Below, piece after piece: positions 1-5,433 of a stretch of 5,433 nt of DNA. Source of the DNA: Bacillota bacterium (GTDB taxonomy: Bacteria; Bacillota_H; UBA994; UBA5500); contig JAAYGE010000177.1 of the NCBI GenBank assembly GCA_012727835.1, forward strand, positions 1-5,433, in the 5' to 3' direction. Positions within the stretch are counted from its first letter, which is position 1. Each line of letters begins with the position of its first letter. A program made the position numbers and the translations under genes. Under the pieces are notes generated by a model. It worked only from the letters and a program-made list of their open reading frames with translations, did not search any database and was not told the origin of the DNA.

Positions 1-173
1 GTATAGCACACGGCCAAATGTTCACAGAACCCTAGGTAACCACCGCCAGGCACCGCATAGATGCGGCAGGTACCCTGATCTAGGGCTAGGGGCAGCTCGA
101 GAATATCGGCGTAAAAGCTATGGGTTGCTTCCAGGTTAGGCGTGCCATAGAACCCGATAAAACCGTTCCACAT
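1..173 (-). CDS. VOC (glyoxalase/bleomycin-resistance fold) family protein, 3' end cut by window edge
   Basis: Reading the minus strand from an ATG at 173-171 gives 57 residues (MWNGFIGFYGTPNLEATHSF at the start) with no stop before the window edge. The pattern is the first beta-alpha-beta-beta module of the vicinal oxygen chelate fold: a beta strand (residues 4-10), the helix with the typical SFYADILELPL stretch (19-29), a strand with CRIYAV (36-41), and GGGYLGFCE (43-51). In this superfamily the Glu of the last motif (E51 here) is often a metal ligand. The usual His near the start of the first strand appears to be replaced by a hydrophobic residue, so metal use is uncertain. VOC proteins of this type are usually about 110-130 residues, so roughly half is visible. 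The superfamily covers glyoxalases, dioxygenases and antibiotic-binding proteins, and no substrate can be assigned. The start is supported by AGGAGG seven bases upstream. It lies about 200 bp downstream of the AEC transporter gene on the same strand. Confidence 0.82.
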   Translation of the reverse strand, partial: MWNGFIGFYGTPNLEATHSFYADILELPLALDQGTCRIYAVPGGGYLGFCEHLAVCY

Positions 174-180
174 AGAATAA

Positions 181-186
181 CCTCCT
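181..186 (-). promoter_or_regulatory. Ribosome binding site of the VOC gene
   Basis: The minus strand reads AGGAGG at 186-181, a perfect Shine-Dalgarno sequence, seven bases before the ATG at 173. This fixes the start of the VOC reading frame. A TACAAT at 197-192 resembles a -10 box, but it would place the transcript start on top of this ribosome binding site and has no -35 partner, so I do not call a promoter there. Confidence 0.85.
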
Positions 187-217
187 TCTAAATTGTAGCG
201 GTGTAGGAAGTTTTTTC

Positions 218-285
218 GGGCTGCGGGATGTGCTTAGGGCACAGGAGCGGGCTCCAACCGCGCCTACAGCACCATCCCGCAGCCC
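218..285. repeat. Long imperfect inverted repeat (68-nt hairpin) between the AEC and VOC genes
   Basis: A 13-base arm GGGCTGCGGGATG (218-230) is matched perfectly by CATCCCGCAGCCC (273-285). Inward, TGC (231-233) pairs with GCA (269-271) past a bulged C272. AGGGC (236-240) can pair with 260-265 with one bulged G. GGAG (244-247) pairs with CTCC (252-255) around a CGGG loop. In all this is about 25 base pairs. It does not look like an intrinsic terminator: on the minus strand, the direction of both flanking genes, the hairpin is followed by GAAAAAAC, and on the plus strand the T-run (211-216) comes before the hairpin. It could be an mRNA processing or stability element, a structured leader of the VOC gene, or a dispersed palindromic repeat. 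The rest of 174-375 shows no coding potential and only a weak 5-bp hairpin (318-334). Confidence 0.75.
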
Positions 286-375
286 CACTGTTGTCGGGCC
301 CAGATATGTCTAAAGGCATAACCCTATTCGTTATTTGGCCACAGGTTGCAGGCCTGCTACAGCCCTGGGCAGTCG

Positions 376-1290
376 TTATACTAGTTGTAAAATTATGGGT
401 ATAGTTATAAAGCAGCCTAAGGTGGTAACTAGAACTCCTAGGGCTGTTTTTTGTCCATCCCAGCCGAAGCGATCGGATAGCACGATGGAACGCACAAAGG
501 TGGGCATGCTGGCCAGAATAATAATGATGGTTCGCATCTCGCCGGGCACAGGCAAAAGCGAAACCAGCCCCACAGCAATCAGGGGCGAGATAATCAGTTT
601 GGTAATAAAGAGAGCGAATGCCTGTTTTGCACCGCTACCGGCTCCCAGCTTAATTTCTGCCAAAGCCGCACCCGTTAAGAGCAGTGCTAAGGGTGAAGTG
701 ATGCTAGCCATGTTGTCCATAGATATTTCCAGAGCGGGCGGCAACCATAGGTTGGCTATCCCCGCAGCCGAGCCCAAGGCAAGGGCCACCAGGGTAGGGT
801 TAATGGTTTGCTTAATGCTGGCCAGTGAAAAGCGGGTTTCCCCGCTCAGCAGAAACTGGCCAAGGGACCAGAGGATCAAGTCCGAGCCGAAGGAATAGAG
901 TAGCACCACCGCTACTCCTTGGGCACCGAAAAGGGCCTGCGCAATAGGTAGTGCTAGATAAATGTTGTTACCAAACATGTTGAGAAAAGCAAACAAGCGT
1001 CGCTCCCGCGGGTCAATACGCCAGATAACCGTAGCTAAGAAGGCAATCAGTCCGTTAATTAACGCTAACCCGATACCAAATAGCATGGGGTAGTAGGATG
1101 TTTGCAGTAGCTCCAGTGTGATGCTGCCCCGCATGGAGTTGAAAACGAAAATAGGTAAAGCAAAATAGTAGAGTAAAGTGTTCAAGTTCTTGCGCAGCGT
1201 TGGTGTAATCAGTTTCACTTTAGCCAAGACTGCACCTGTCAGCATAGTGATAAGTAGTGCCAGTAGGTTAGTAAATAACTTGTCGAGCAT
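376..1290 (-). CDS. AEC (auxin efflux carrier) family transporter
   Basis: This encodes a 304-residue, very hydrophobic protein with about ten predicted membrane segments (near residues 4-23, 36-53, 67-88, 97-120, 125-147, 164-184, 197-215, 223-245, 252-272 and 281-303) in two five-segment halves, as expected for the AEC/membrane transport protein family. Recognisable family features are the LPIFVFNS stretch in the second segment (45-52), the NMFGNNIYLALPIAQALFG region (104-122), and MPTFVRSIVLSDRFG (262-276) in the second half. Length fits the usual 300-320 residues. Members move small organic anions such as malate or malonate across the cytoplasmic membrane; the substrate here cannot be told. 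A longer frame is open up to 1404, but the start at 1290 is preferred: GGAGG lies six bases upstream, an extended -10 promoter sits inside the longer version, and the extra 38 residues are polar and proline-rich rather than a membrane segment. The gene is divergent from leuS, and no U-tract terminator follows it. Confidence 0.9.
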   Translation of the reverse strand: MLDKLFTNLLALLITMLTGAVLAKVKLITPTLRKNLNTLLYYFALPIFVFNSMRGSITLELLQTSYYPMLFGIGLALINGLIAFLATVIWRIDPRERRLFAFLNMFGNNIYLALPIAQALFGAQGVAVVLLYSFGSDLILWSLGQFLLSGETRFSLASIKQTINPTLVALALGSAAGIANLWLPPALEISMDNMASITSPLALLLTGAALAEIKLGAGSGAKQAFALFITKLIISPLIAVGLVSLLPVPGEMRTIIIILASMPTFVRSIVLSDRFGWDGQKTALGVLVTTLGCFITIPIILQLV

Positions 1291-1296
1291 CTTTCG

Positions 1297-1301
1297 CCTC
1301 C
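1297..1301 (-). promoter_or_regulatory. Ribosome binding site that fixes the AEC transporter start
   Basis: The minus strand reads GGAGG at 1301-1297 followed by CGAAAG and ATG at 1290. This is a normal six-base spacing and selects the 304-residue product over the longer open frame starting at 1404. Confidence 0.8.
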
Positions 1302-1320
1302 GGTAATATGTGCTGTTTTC

Positions 1321-1331
1321 ATCATAGCACA
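1321..1331 (-). promoter_or_regulatory. Extended -10 promoter of the AEC transporter gene
   Basis: The minus strand reads TGTGCTATGAT at 1331-1321: a -10 hexamer TATGAT (one mismatch to TATAAT) with the TRTG motif one base upstream, the Gram-positive extended -10 form. No good -35 box lies 16-18 bases upstream, which is tolerated with this extension. Transcription would begin near 1314, giving a leader of about 24 bases that includes the GGAGG site. It faces away from the leuS promoter, with about 70 bp between the two -10 regions outside the -35 side. Confidence 0.65.
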
Positions 1332-1397
1332 GAGTGGGGCCGATGGGAGTAAAAATTTGCAGAGGCCCTTTCGGTGGTTTTGGTAATAGACCTGTGT

Positions 1398-1426
1398 TTG
1401 ACACTACCTACTCCCAGGTATATAAT
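1398..1426 (+). promoter_or_regulatory. Consensus sigma-A promoter of the leuS T-box transcript
   Basis: TTGACA at 1398-1403 and TATAAT at 1421-1426 match the housekeeping consensus in all twelve positions, with the ideal 17-base spacer (1404-1420). The expected start is about 1432-1434, only a few bases before the first helix of the T-box. A maximally strong promoter fits control by premature termination: initiation is constitutive and the leader decides how much message is completed. Confidence 0.9.
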
Positions 1427-1608
1427 GGTGTACATATAGCGAGGAAGAGGAGTAGTATCCATGGCCTACTGCTCAGAGAGCTGCGGGTTGGTGCAATGCA
1501 GCCGGTAGTAAGTGGAGAACTCGCCTCGGAGCTGGTTGGCTGAAGGCTAGTAGGCCCGCCCGGCGCCACCGTTACCGGCCTTGAGAGGGGTAGCAGCGCT
1601 ACCCAATT

Positions 1609-1642
1609 GGAGTGGTACCGCGGAAGCAAGGCTTTCGTCTCC
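1609..1642 (+). promoter_or_regulatory. T-box antiterminator helix
   Basis: GGAG (1609-1612) pairs with CTCC (1639-1642). The seven-base bulge TGGTACC (1613-1619), which binds the acceptor end of uncharged tRNA, follows. Then G1620-T1638 and CGGAAG (1621-1626) with CTTTCG (1632-1637, one G-U pair) close a small CAAGG loop. The 3' strand (1632-1642) is also the 5' strand of the terminator, so the two structures exclude each other. Confidence 0.9.
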
Positions 1643-1669
1643 TAGGGGAGATGAAAGCCTTTTATTTTT
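1628..1669 (+). terminator. T-box intrinsic terminator ahead of leuS
   Basis: AAGGCTTTC (1628-1636) pairs perfectly with GAAAGCCTT (1653-1661). A G-T wobble (1637/1652) and TCTCC/GGAGA (1638-1642/1647-1651) extend the stem to 15 pairs around a TAGG loop. The T-run TTTTATTTTT (1660-1669) follows. The helix forms when charged tRNA-Leu fails to stabilise the antiterminator, stopping transcription about 30 bases before the leuS start codon. Confidence 0.95.
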
Positions 1670-1687
1670 CAATTCTTATAAGGATGA

Positions 1688-1693
1688 GAGGAG
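1688..1693 (+). promoter_or_regulatory. Ribosome binding site of leuS, with two possible ATGs
   Basis: GAGGAG at 1688-1693 is four bases before the ATG at 1698 and ten bases before a second in-frame ATG at 1704. Both spacings are tolerable but neither is ideal, so the product may begin MAMGTYS or MGTYS. I annotate the upstream ATG. The frame stays open upstream to a TTG at 1581, but that stretch is T-box and terminator RNA, not protein. Confidence 0.7.
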
Positions 1694-1697
1694 CGTA

Positions 1698-4151
1698 ATG
1701 GCTATGGGCACTTATTCAATCGATACCGATCGCAAATGGCAAAAGAAATGGGAGGAAACTAAGCTTTATTCCTTCGACCGTTCCCGTGTCGATAAAAAAC
1801 TCTATTGCTTAGAGATGTTTTCCTACCCGTCGGGGGCTAAGCTGCATGTGGGGCATTGGTACAACTACGGTGTGACCGACTCTTGGGCCCGCATGAAACG
1901 AATGCAGGGTTACGAAGTCTTTGAACCTATGGGCTTCGACGCCTTCGGCTTGCCGGCTGAAAACTATGCCATTCAAACCGGCGTGCACCCCCACGATTCT
2001 ACCATGGCTAATATCGCCACTATGCGGGAACAGCTGCGCCACATGGGCGGCATGTTCGACTGGGACTACGAGATAGTAACCTGCGAACCCGAGTATTACA
2101 AATGGACCCAGTGGATGTTCCTGCAGCTGTATAAAGCTGGATTGGCCTATCGCAAAGAGGCTCCGGTCAACTGGTGCGAGCACTGTAACACCGTTTTAGC
2201 CAATGAGCAGGTGATAGAGGGGCGGTGCGAACGCTGCGACCAGGAAGTAAAGAAGCGCAATCTCACCCAGTGGTTCTTTAAGATAACCCAATATGCGGAG
2301 GAGCTTCTGGCCGAGCTGGATAACCTAGATTGGCCCGAAAAGACCAAACAGATGCAGCGCAACTGGATTGGCAAGTCGGTGGGGGCCGAAATTGATTTCC
2401 AAGTTGTGGGCCACGATGCCAGTTTTACCGTTTTTACCACCCGGGCGGACACCCTCTACGGTGCTACCTATGTGGTTTTGGCGCCCGAACATCCTTTAGT
2501 AGAGCAGATCGTTACCGACGAGCAACGGGAGACGGTTACTGCCTACCAAGAGCAAGTGGCGAAACGCAGCGAGCTAGATCGGCTCACTACTCTCGAGAAG
2601 ACCGGTGCCTTCACCGGCGCCTATGCAGAACATCCTCTTACCGGAGAAAAACTGCCCATTTGGATTGCCGACTACGTGCTGGCTTCCTACGGCACCGGTG
2701 CGGTTATGGCGGTGCCGGGGCATGACCTCCGCGACTATGAGTTCGCTGAGAAATTCAATCTACCCATTCCCCGCGTGATTCAGGGAGTAGGGGAGATAGA
2801 CGACACACTGCCCTTTACCGACTACGGCATACTAGTAAATAGCGGCGAGTTTAATGGCCTCACCTCGGAGGAGGCTAAACATGCCATCGTCAAAACCCTA
2901 GAGGCCCGTGGGCGCGCCCGCTTCCATACCAATTACCGGTTGCGAGACTGGCTCGTATCCCGGCAGCGTTACTGGGGAGCACCTATTCCTATCGTGTATT
3001 GTCCTCAGTGCGGCACCGTACCAGTTCCTGAGGACCAGTTACCCGTGCTGCTACCCTACGACGTGGAGTTCACGCCCGACGGCAAGTCGCCCTTATCCAA
3101 GTCGGAGGAGTTCTTGCACACCACTTGTCCCCAATGCGGTGGTCCGGCCCAGCGGGAAGTAGATACCCTGGATACATTCGTCTGTTCGTCCTGGTACTTC
3201 TTGCGCTTCCCCGACCCGCATAATGATGAGCAACCCTTCGATAGCCAGTGGATCAACAAAATGCTGCCGGTGGATATGTATGTGGGCGGTCCTGAACACG
3301 CCTGCATGCACCTGCTTTACGCCCGTTTCTTCACCAAGGCACTGCGGGACTTGGGCCATATCGATTTCGGCGAGCCCTTCAAAAAACTGGTCCATCAGGG
3401 CATTATCCTGGGGCCCGACGGCAACCGCATGAGCAAGTCGCGGGGCAATGTGGTATCGCCCGACAGCTATATTGCCGAATACGGCTCCGACGTTTTCCGC
3501 ATGTACTTGCAGTTCGGCTTCAATTATATCGAAGGTGGCCCCTGGAGCGATGATGGCATTCGATCCGTAGCCCGCTTCATAGACCGGGTAGAGCGCTTTG
3601 TGGACCGGGTCACCGAGCTGAAGACCGAAGGCGGCGGCCATAACGAAAAGGGCCGCGCCGAGCAGGATCTGAACTTCGTACTACACAATGTGATTAAAGG
3701 CATCAGTGAAGATGCGGATAAATTCCAGTTTAATACCGTAGTTTCCCGGCTCATGGAGCTGACCAACGCTCTGTATCGTTACGACAACCAGCAGACCGAG
3801 AAGAATGTGGCCTTCTTAGCCGCAGTGGTTAACGACCTCATTCGTCTCATGGCACCCTTTGCCCCCCATTTCTCCGAGGAAATGTGGGAGCGGCTGGGTA
3901 ACAGCTATTCGGTGTTCCATGAGGCTTGGCCCACCTTCGATCCGGCCGCCTTGGTGCGCGATGTAATTGAAATGCCGGTGCAAGTCAACGGCCGCCTGCG
4001 AGATAAGATAGAAGTCGCCGCCGATGCCAGTGAAGAAGAAATTCGAGAAATAGCTTTAGCGGCCGAAAAGGTGGTGCCTTACCTGGAAGGCGTCGCCGTG
4101 CGCAAGGTAATCATCATTCCTAAGCGGGTTGTGAATATAGTGGTAGGTTAA
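1698..4151 (+). CDS. leuS: Leucyl-tRNA synthetase (LeuRS)
   Basis: This encodes an 817-residue cytosolic class I synthetase that activates leucine with ATP, attaches it to tRNA-Leu, and edits mischarged products. The Rossmann-fold core carries the HIGH-type motif HVGH (50-53) and the KMSKS-type motif RMSKS (577-581). Zinc site 1 is C160, C163, C177, C180; zinc site 2 is C435, C438, C477, C480. The CP1 editing domain contains the threonine-rich TTRADTLYG (247-255) and [18 protein letters not shown] (332-349), which includes the conserved aspartates. The catalytic-core stretch CSSWYFLRF lies at 496-504. The anticodon-binding helical domain covers roughly 620-740, and the C-terminal domain that contacts the tRNA elbow ([13 protein letters not shown]) begins near 761. 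The large leucine-specific insertion before KMSKS seen in E. coli-type enzymes is absent, as in Bacillus. Length is normal, with no frameshift. Expression is controlled by the T-box upstream; a terminator follows the stop, so the gene appears to be transcribed alone. Confidence 0.99.
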   Translation: MAMGTYSIDTDRKWQKKWEETKLYSFDRSRVDKKLYCLEMFSYPSGAKLHVGHWYNYGVTDSWARMKRMQGYEVFEPMGFDAFGLPAENYAIQTGVHPHDSTMANIATMREQLRHMGGMFDWDYEIVTCEPEYYKWTQWMFLQLYKAGLAYRKEAPVNWCEHCNTVLANEQVIEGRCERCDQEVKKRNLTQWFFKITQYAEELLAELDNLDWPEKTKQMQRNWIGKSVGAEIDFQVVGHDASFTVFTTRADTLYGATYVVLAPEHPLVEQIVTDEQRETVTAYQEQVAKRSELDRLTTLEKTGAFTGAYAEHPLTGEKLPIWIADYVLASYGTGAVMAVPGHDLRDYEFAEKFNLPIPRVIQGVGEIDDTLPFTDYGILVNSGEFNGLTSEEAKHAIVKTLEARGRARFHTNYRLRDWLVSRQRYWGAPIPIVYCPQCGTVPVPEDQLPVLLPYDVEFTPDGKSPLSKSEEFLHTTCPQCGGPAQREVDTLDTFVCSSWYFLRFPDPHNDEQPFDSQWINKMLPVDMYVGGPEHACMHLLYARFFTKALRDLGHIDFGEPFKKLVHQGIILGPDGNRMSKSRGNVVSPDSYIAEYGSDVFRMYLQFGFNYIEGGPWSDDGIRSVARFIDRVERFVDRVTELKTEGGGHNEKGRAEQDLNFVLHNVIKGISEDADKFQFNTVVSRLMELTNALYRYDNQQTEKNVAFLAAVVNDLIRLMAPFAPHFSEEMWERLGNSYSVFHEAWPTFDPAALVRDVIEMPVQVNGRLRDKIEVAADASEEEIREIALAAEKVVPYLEGVAVRKVIIIPKRVVNIVVG

Positions 4152-4161
4152 TACAGATATG

Positions 4162-4208
4162 AAAAGGGGCAGTCGTAAAGTTTCTTGCGACTGCCCTATG
4201 TTGTTCTT
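4162..4208. terminator. Bidirectional intrinsic terminator between leuS and the MATE gene
   Basis: GGGCAGTCG (4167-4175) pairs perfectly with CGACTGCCC (4188-4196). TAA/TTG (4176-4178/4185-4187) adds three more pairs, giving a 12-bp stem with a six-base loop. On the plus strand it is followed by the T-rich TATGTTGTTCTT (4197-4208), 15 bases after the leuS stop. On the minus strand it is followed by CTTTTC (4166-4161), about 80 bases after the MATE stop. The U-tracts are modest on both sides, so efficiency may differ between directions. Confidence 0.8.
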
Positions 4209-4220
4209 AGGATTCTAACT

Positions 4221-4262
4221 GCACCCCAGGCGCCACGTAGGGGCGCCCCGCAGGTGCGCCCC
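4221..4262. repeat. GC-rich nested palindrome in the convergent intergenic region
   Basis: Several overlapping inverted repeats are packed into about 40 bases: GGGGCGC (4240-4246) with GCGCCCC (4256-4262) around a nine-base loop; GCACC (4221-4225) with GGTGC (4253-4257); and two copies of the self-complementary GGCGCC (4229-4234 and 4242-4247). No T-run follows the hairpin on either strand, so it is not a clear terminator. The ACGTAGGGGCGCCCC stretch resembles the GTAGGGGCG-type palindromic repeats scattered between genes in various bacterial genomes, but only one copy lies here, so membership in such a family is inference. Confidence 0.55.
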
Positions 4263-4275
4263 CTTTCAAGATTGC

Positions 4276-5433
4276 TTATAATGCCGTAGCTTGCTGATAG
4301 GCTTCCAATTCCACACCATCTTCCGCAGGAATCCGCCGCTCGTAAATGGTGTACCAAATGAGCATCAACGTGCCGCGCACGGCCGCTGATACGGTAATAC
4401 CCATCCAGAGTCCGTTGAGCCCGAAGCCGATGCGCTGGCTAAAGAACCAGCACAAAAGCGGACGTATTAGGTTGGAGGAGATGCTGCTGATACTGGGCGG
4501 TAGCGTCTGTCCTAAACCGCGGAAGGTGCCAGAGCAGGCCGCCTCAAAGGCCATAAATATTTGGCTATAGGCCAGAATGCGTAGATAGGTGGCCCCCATA
4601 TCTAGAATTTCGGGCGGTTCGCGCAGGAACAGGGAAAAGAAGAAACGGCCGCCTAGCACTATGGCTAGTATGACGAATACCTCCCAAACCAACAACACGG
4701 CCAGAGAGATGCGGTATCCACGGCGGATGCGCTCCCATTTGCGGGCTCCAAAATTCTGTCCCACGAAGGCAGTGACCGCGGAAGAGAATCCACCAGCAAT
4801 CATCCAAGATAAAGATTCGATCTGGCTGCCCACCCGCTGAACCGCCACCGCCGTCTCTCCATACCAGGCCGAGATCATGCTGGTTACCGTCATGGCTAGC
4901 ATGGTAAAAGCAGCACTTTCCACCGCCACCGGCAAACTCCAGCGTAAGATCTGCCTAACCTTTTCCCGATCGAAAGCACCGAACAGGCGGAAGTCGTCAA
5001 AGGGCCGCTTGGAATGGCGTTTAGCGAAGTAAATAAAGAGGCTCATCACCACTCCTTGAGCGATTAGGGTAGCGATGGCCGCGCCTTGAACACCCCAGCC
5101 AAATACCAGGATAAACAGAGGGTCAAGAACCATGTTAACGATTAGGCCTGTGGCGTTGGCCAGGAAGCTGAGCCGGGAGTTGCCGGCTCCGTTAAACGAC
5201 CCGGTGATGGCCGCTGAAATATAGGTGAGCGGGATGCCTAGAGCCACAATGCGCAAGTAGGCACAGGCACTGGCGAACACCGTTGGTTCCGTCACCTGCA
5301 AGAGAGAAATAAGCGGACCCGCCATGGTCAATAAAACAGAGCCATAGATAAGCCCTAAAACCAAGCCCAAGCGAGCCGAGTTCTCCGCATAGGCGCGGGC
5401 AGTGGTCACGTCACCCCGGCCCGAGTTTTGAGA
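4276..5433 (-). CDS. MATE family multidrug/drug:cation antiporter, 5' end beyond window
   Basis: An open frame enters from the right edge and ends at TAA 4278-4276, giving 385 visible residues. MATE proteins are about 440-470 residues, so about the first 60-80 (the first two membrane segments) are missing. A GTG at 5409 opens a plausible frame, but the codons before it read SQNSGRGD, the conserved loop after the second segment, so it is internal. The two-fold internal symmetry of MATE exporters is visible: SQNSGRGD (1-8) is echoed by GQNFGARK (225-232), TGSFNGAGNSR (77-87) by SGTFRGLGQT (301-310), and GWGVQGAAIATLIA (112-125) by GFGLNGLWMGITVS (336-349). About ten membrane segments remain. 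Members sit in the cytoplasmic membrane and export drugs or other organic cations using a Na+ or H+ gradient; the substrate is not predictable. It converges on leuS and shares a terminator region with it. Confidence 0.95.
   Translation of the reverse strand, partial: SQNSGRGDVTTARAYAENSARLGLVLGLIYGSVLLTMAGPLISLLQVTEPTVFASACAYLRIVALGIPLTYISAAITGSFNGAGNSRLSFLANATGLIVNMVLDPLFILVFGWGVQGAAIATLIAQGVVMSLFIYFAKRHSKRPFDDFRLFGAFDREKVRQILRWSLPVAVESAAFTMLAMTVTSMISAWYGETAVAVQRVGSQIESLSWMIAGGFSSAVTAFVGQNFGARKWERIRRGYRISLAVLLVWEVFVILAIVLGGRFFFSLFLREPPEILDMGATYLRILAYSQIFMAFEAACSGTFRGLGQTLPPSISSISSNLIRPLLCWFFSQRIGFGLNGLWMGITVSAAVRGTLMLIWYTIYERRIPAEDGVELEAYQQATAL

Larger units (their letters stand above)
1434..1670 (+). 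promoter_or_regulatory. Leucine-specific T-box riboswitch (leuS leader)
   Basis: This leader senses the charging state of tRNA-Leu and lets transcription into leuS proceed when uncharged tRNA accumulates. Stem I can be built by hand: basal helix 1440-1444/1524-1528, helix 1458-1462/1512-1516, helix 1467-1473/1504-1510, the AGAGAG bulge region near 1474-1479, and apical helix 1480-1484/1498-1502 with the GGTGCAA-type loop. The specifier is CTC (Leu) at 1520-1522, preceded by GAGAA and followed by a purine. Next come the conserved CCGTTA (1569-1574), a 7-bp stem III (1588-1594/1598-1604), and the T-box core TGGTACCGCGG (1613-1623). The tRNA-acceptor-contacting bases TGGT (1613-1616) end in T, which complements A73, the discriminator of bacterial tRNA-Leu. 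The specifier, the discriminator match and the downstream leuS all agree. The start is estimated from the promoter. Confidence 0.96.

Noticed and set aside
192..197. TACAAT on the minus strand as a -10 box for the VOC gene
   Set aside because: The implied start would fall on the ribosome binding site and there is no -35 box or TG extension.
315..340. Weak hairpin (ATAAC/GTTAT at 318-322/330-334) as an AEC terminator
   Set aside because: There are only five A/T-rich pairs, the outer GGC/GCC pairing needs a bulge, and no U-run follows on the minus strand.
346..356. GCAGGCCTGC palindrome downstream of the AEC gene as an operator
   Set aside because: It is a single short palindrome with no promoter nearby, which is expected by chance at this base composition.
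367..376. GGGCAGTCGT shared with the terminator arm at 4167-4176
   Set aside because: Several 10-base matches are expected by chance in a window this long, and the copy at 367 has no pairing partner.
335..898. 187-residue plus-strand open frame opposite the AEC transporter
   Set aside because: It is antisense to a clear membrane transporter, has a composition unlike a folded protein, no good ribosome binding site and no recognisable family.
1581..1697. In-frame 39-residue N-terminal extension of LeuRS from a TTG at 1581
   Set aside because: This stretch is T-box stem III, antiterminator and terminator RNA. A strong ribosome binding site and ATG follow it, and LeuRS family N-termini begin near the MGTYS segment.
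3093..3641. 182-residue minus-strand open frame inside leuS
   Set aside because: It is a shadow frame of a highly conserved coding region, with no start signal or recognisable domain.
4276..5409. MATE gene starting at the GTG at 5409
   Set aside because: The frame stays open to the window edge, and the codons before the GTG encode SQNSGRGD, a conserved MATE loop, so the true start lies outside the window.

Overview
The window looks like an ordinary chromosomal stretch from a Gram-positive anaerobe of the Bacillota (Clostridia or Limnochordia type). The reasons are a leucine-specific T-box leader in front of leuS, strong AGGAGG-type ribosome binding sites, a TG-extended -10 promoter, and a LeuRS with two four-cysteine zinc sites and no leucine-specific insertion. 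I cannot name the genus from sequence alone.

Layout from left to right. Bases 1-173 hold the 5' part of a minus-strand VOC (glyoxalase-fold) gene that runs off the left edge. Bases 174-375 are non-coding and contain a long imperfect hairpin (218-285). Bases 376-1290 encode a minus-strand AEC-family membrane transporter with its own extended -10 promoter (1321-1331). A divergent control region follows. On the plus strand a fully consensus promoter (1398-1426) starts a transcript that begins with a complete leucine T-box (about 1434-1670), with CTC specifier, antiterminator and terminator. This leads into leuS (1698-4151), which encodes an intact 817-residue leucyl-tRNA synthetase. Bases 4152-4275 hold a hairpin terminator that can work in both directions, plus a GC-rich nested palindrome. 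Bases 4276-5433 are a minus-strand MATE-family multidrug exporter gene whose 5' end lies beyond the right edge.

Functionally, leuS appears to be a single-gene transcription unit controlled by uncharged tRNA-Leu. The flanking transporter genes and the VOC gene are on the opposite strand and show no clear link to leucine metabolism. The AEC and VOC genes may share a transcript, because no normal U-tract terminator is visible between them. I found no mobile element, CRISPR array, tRNA or rRNA. I see no convincing new biological system; the least explained element is the hairpin at 218-285.
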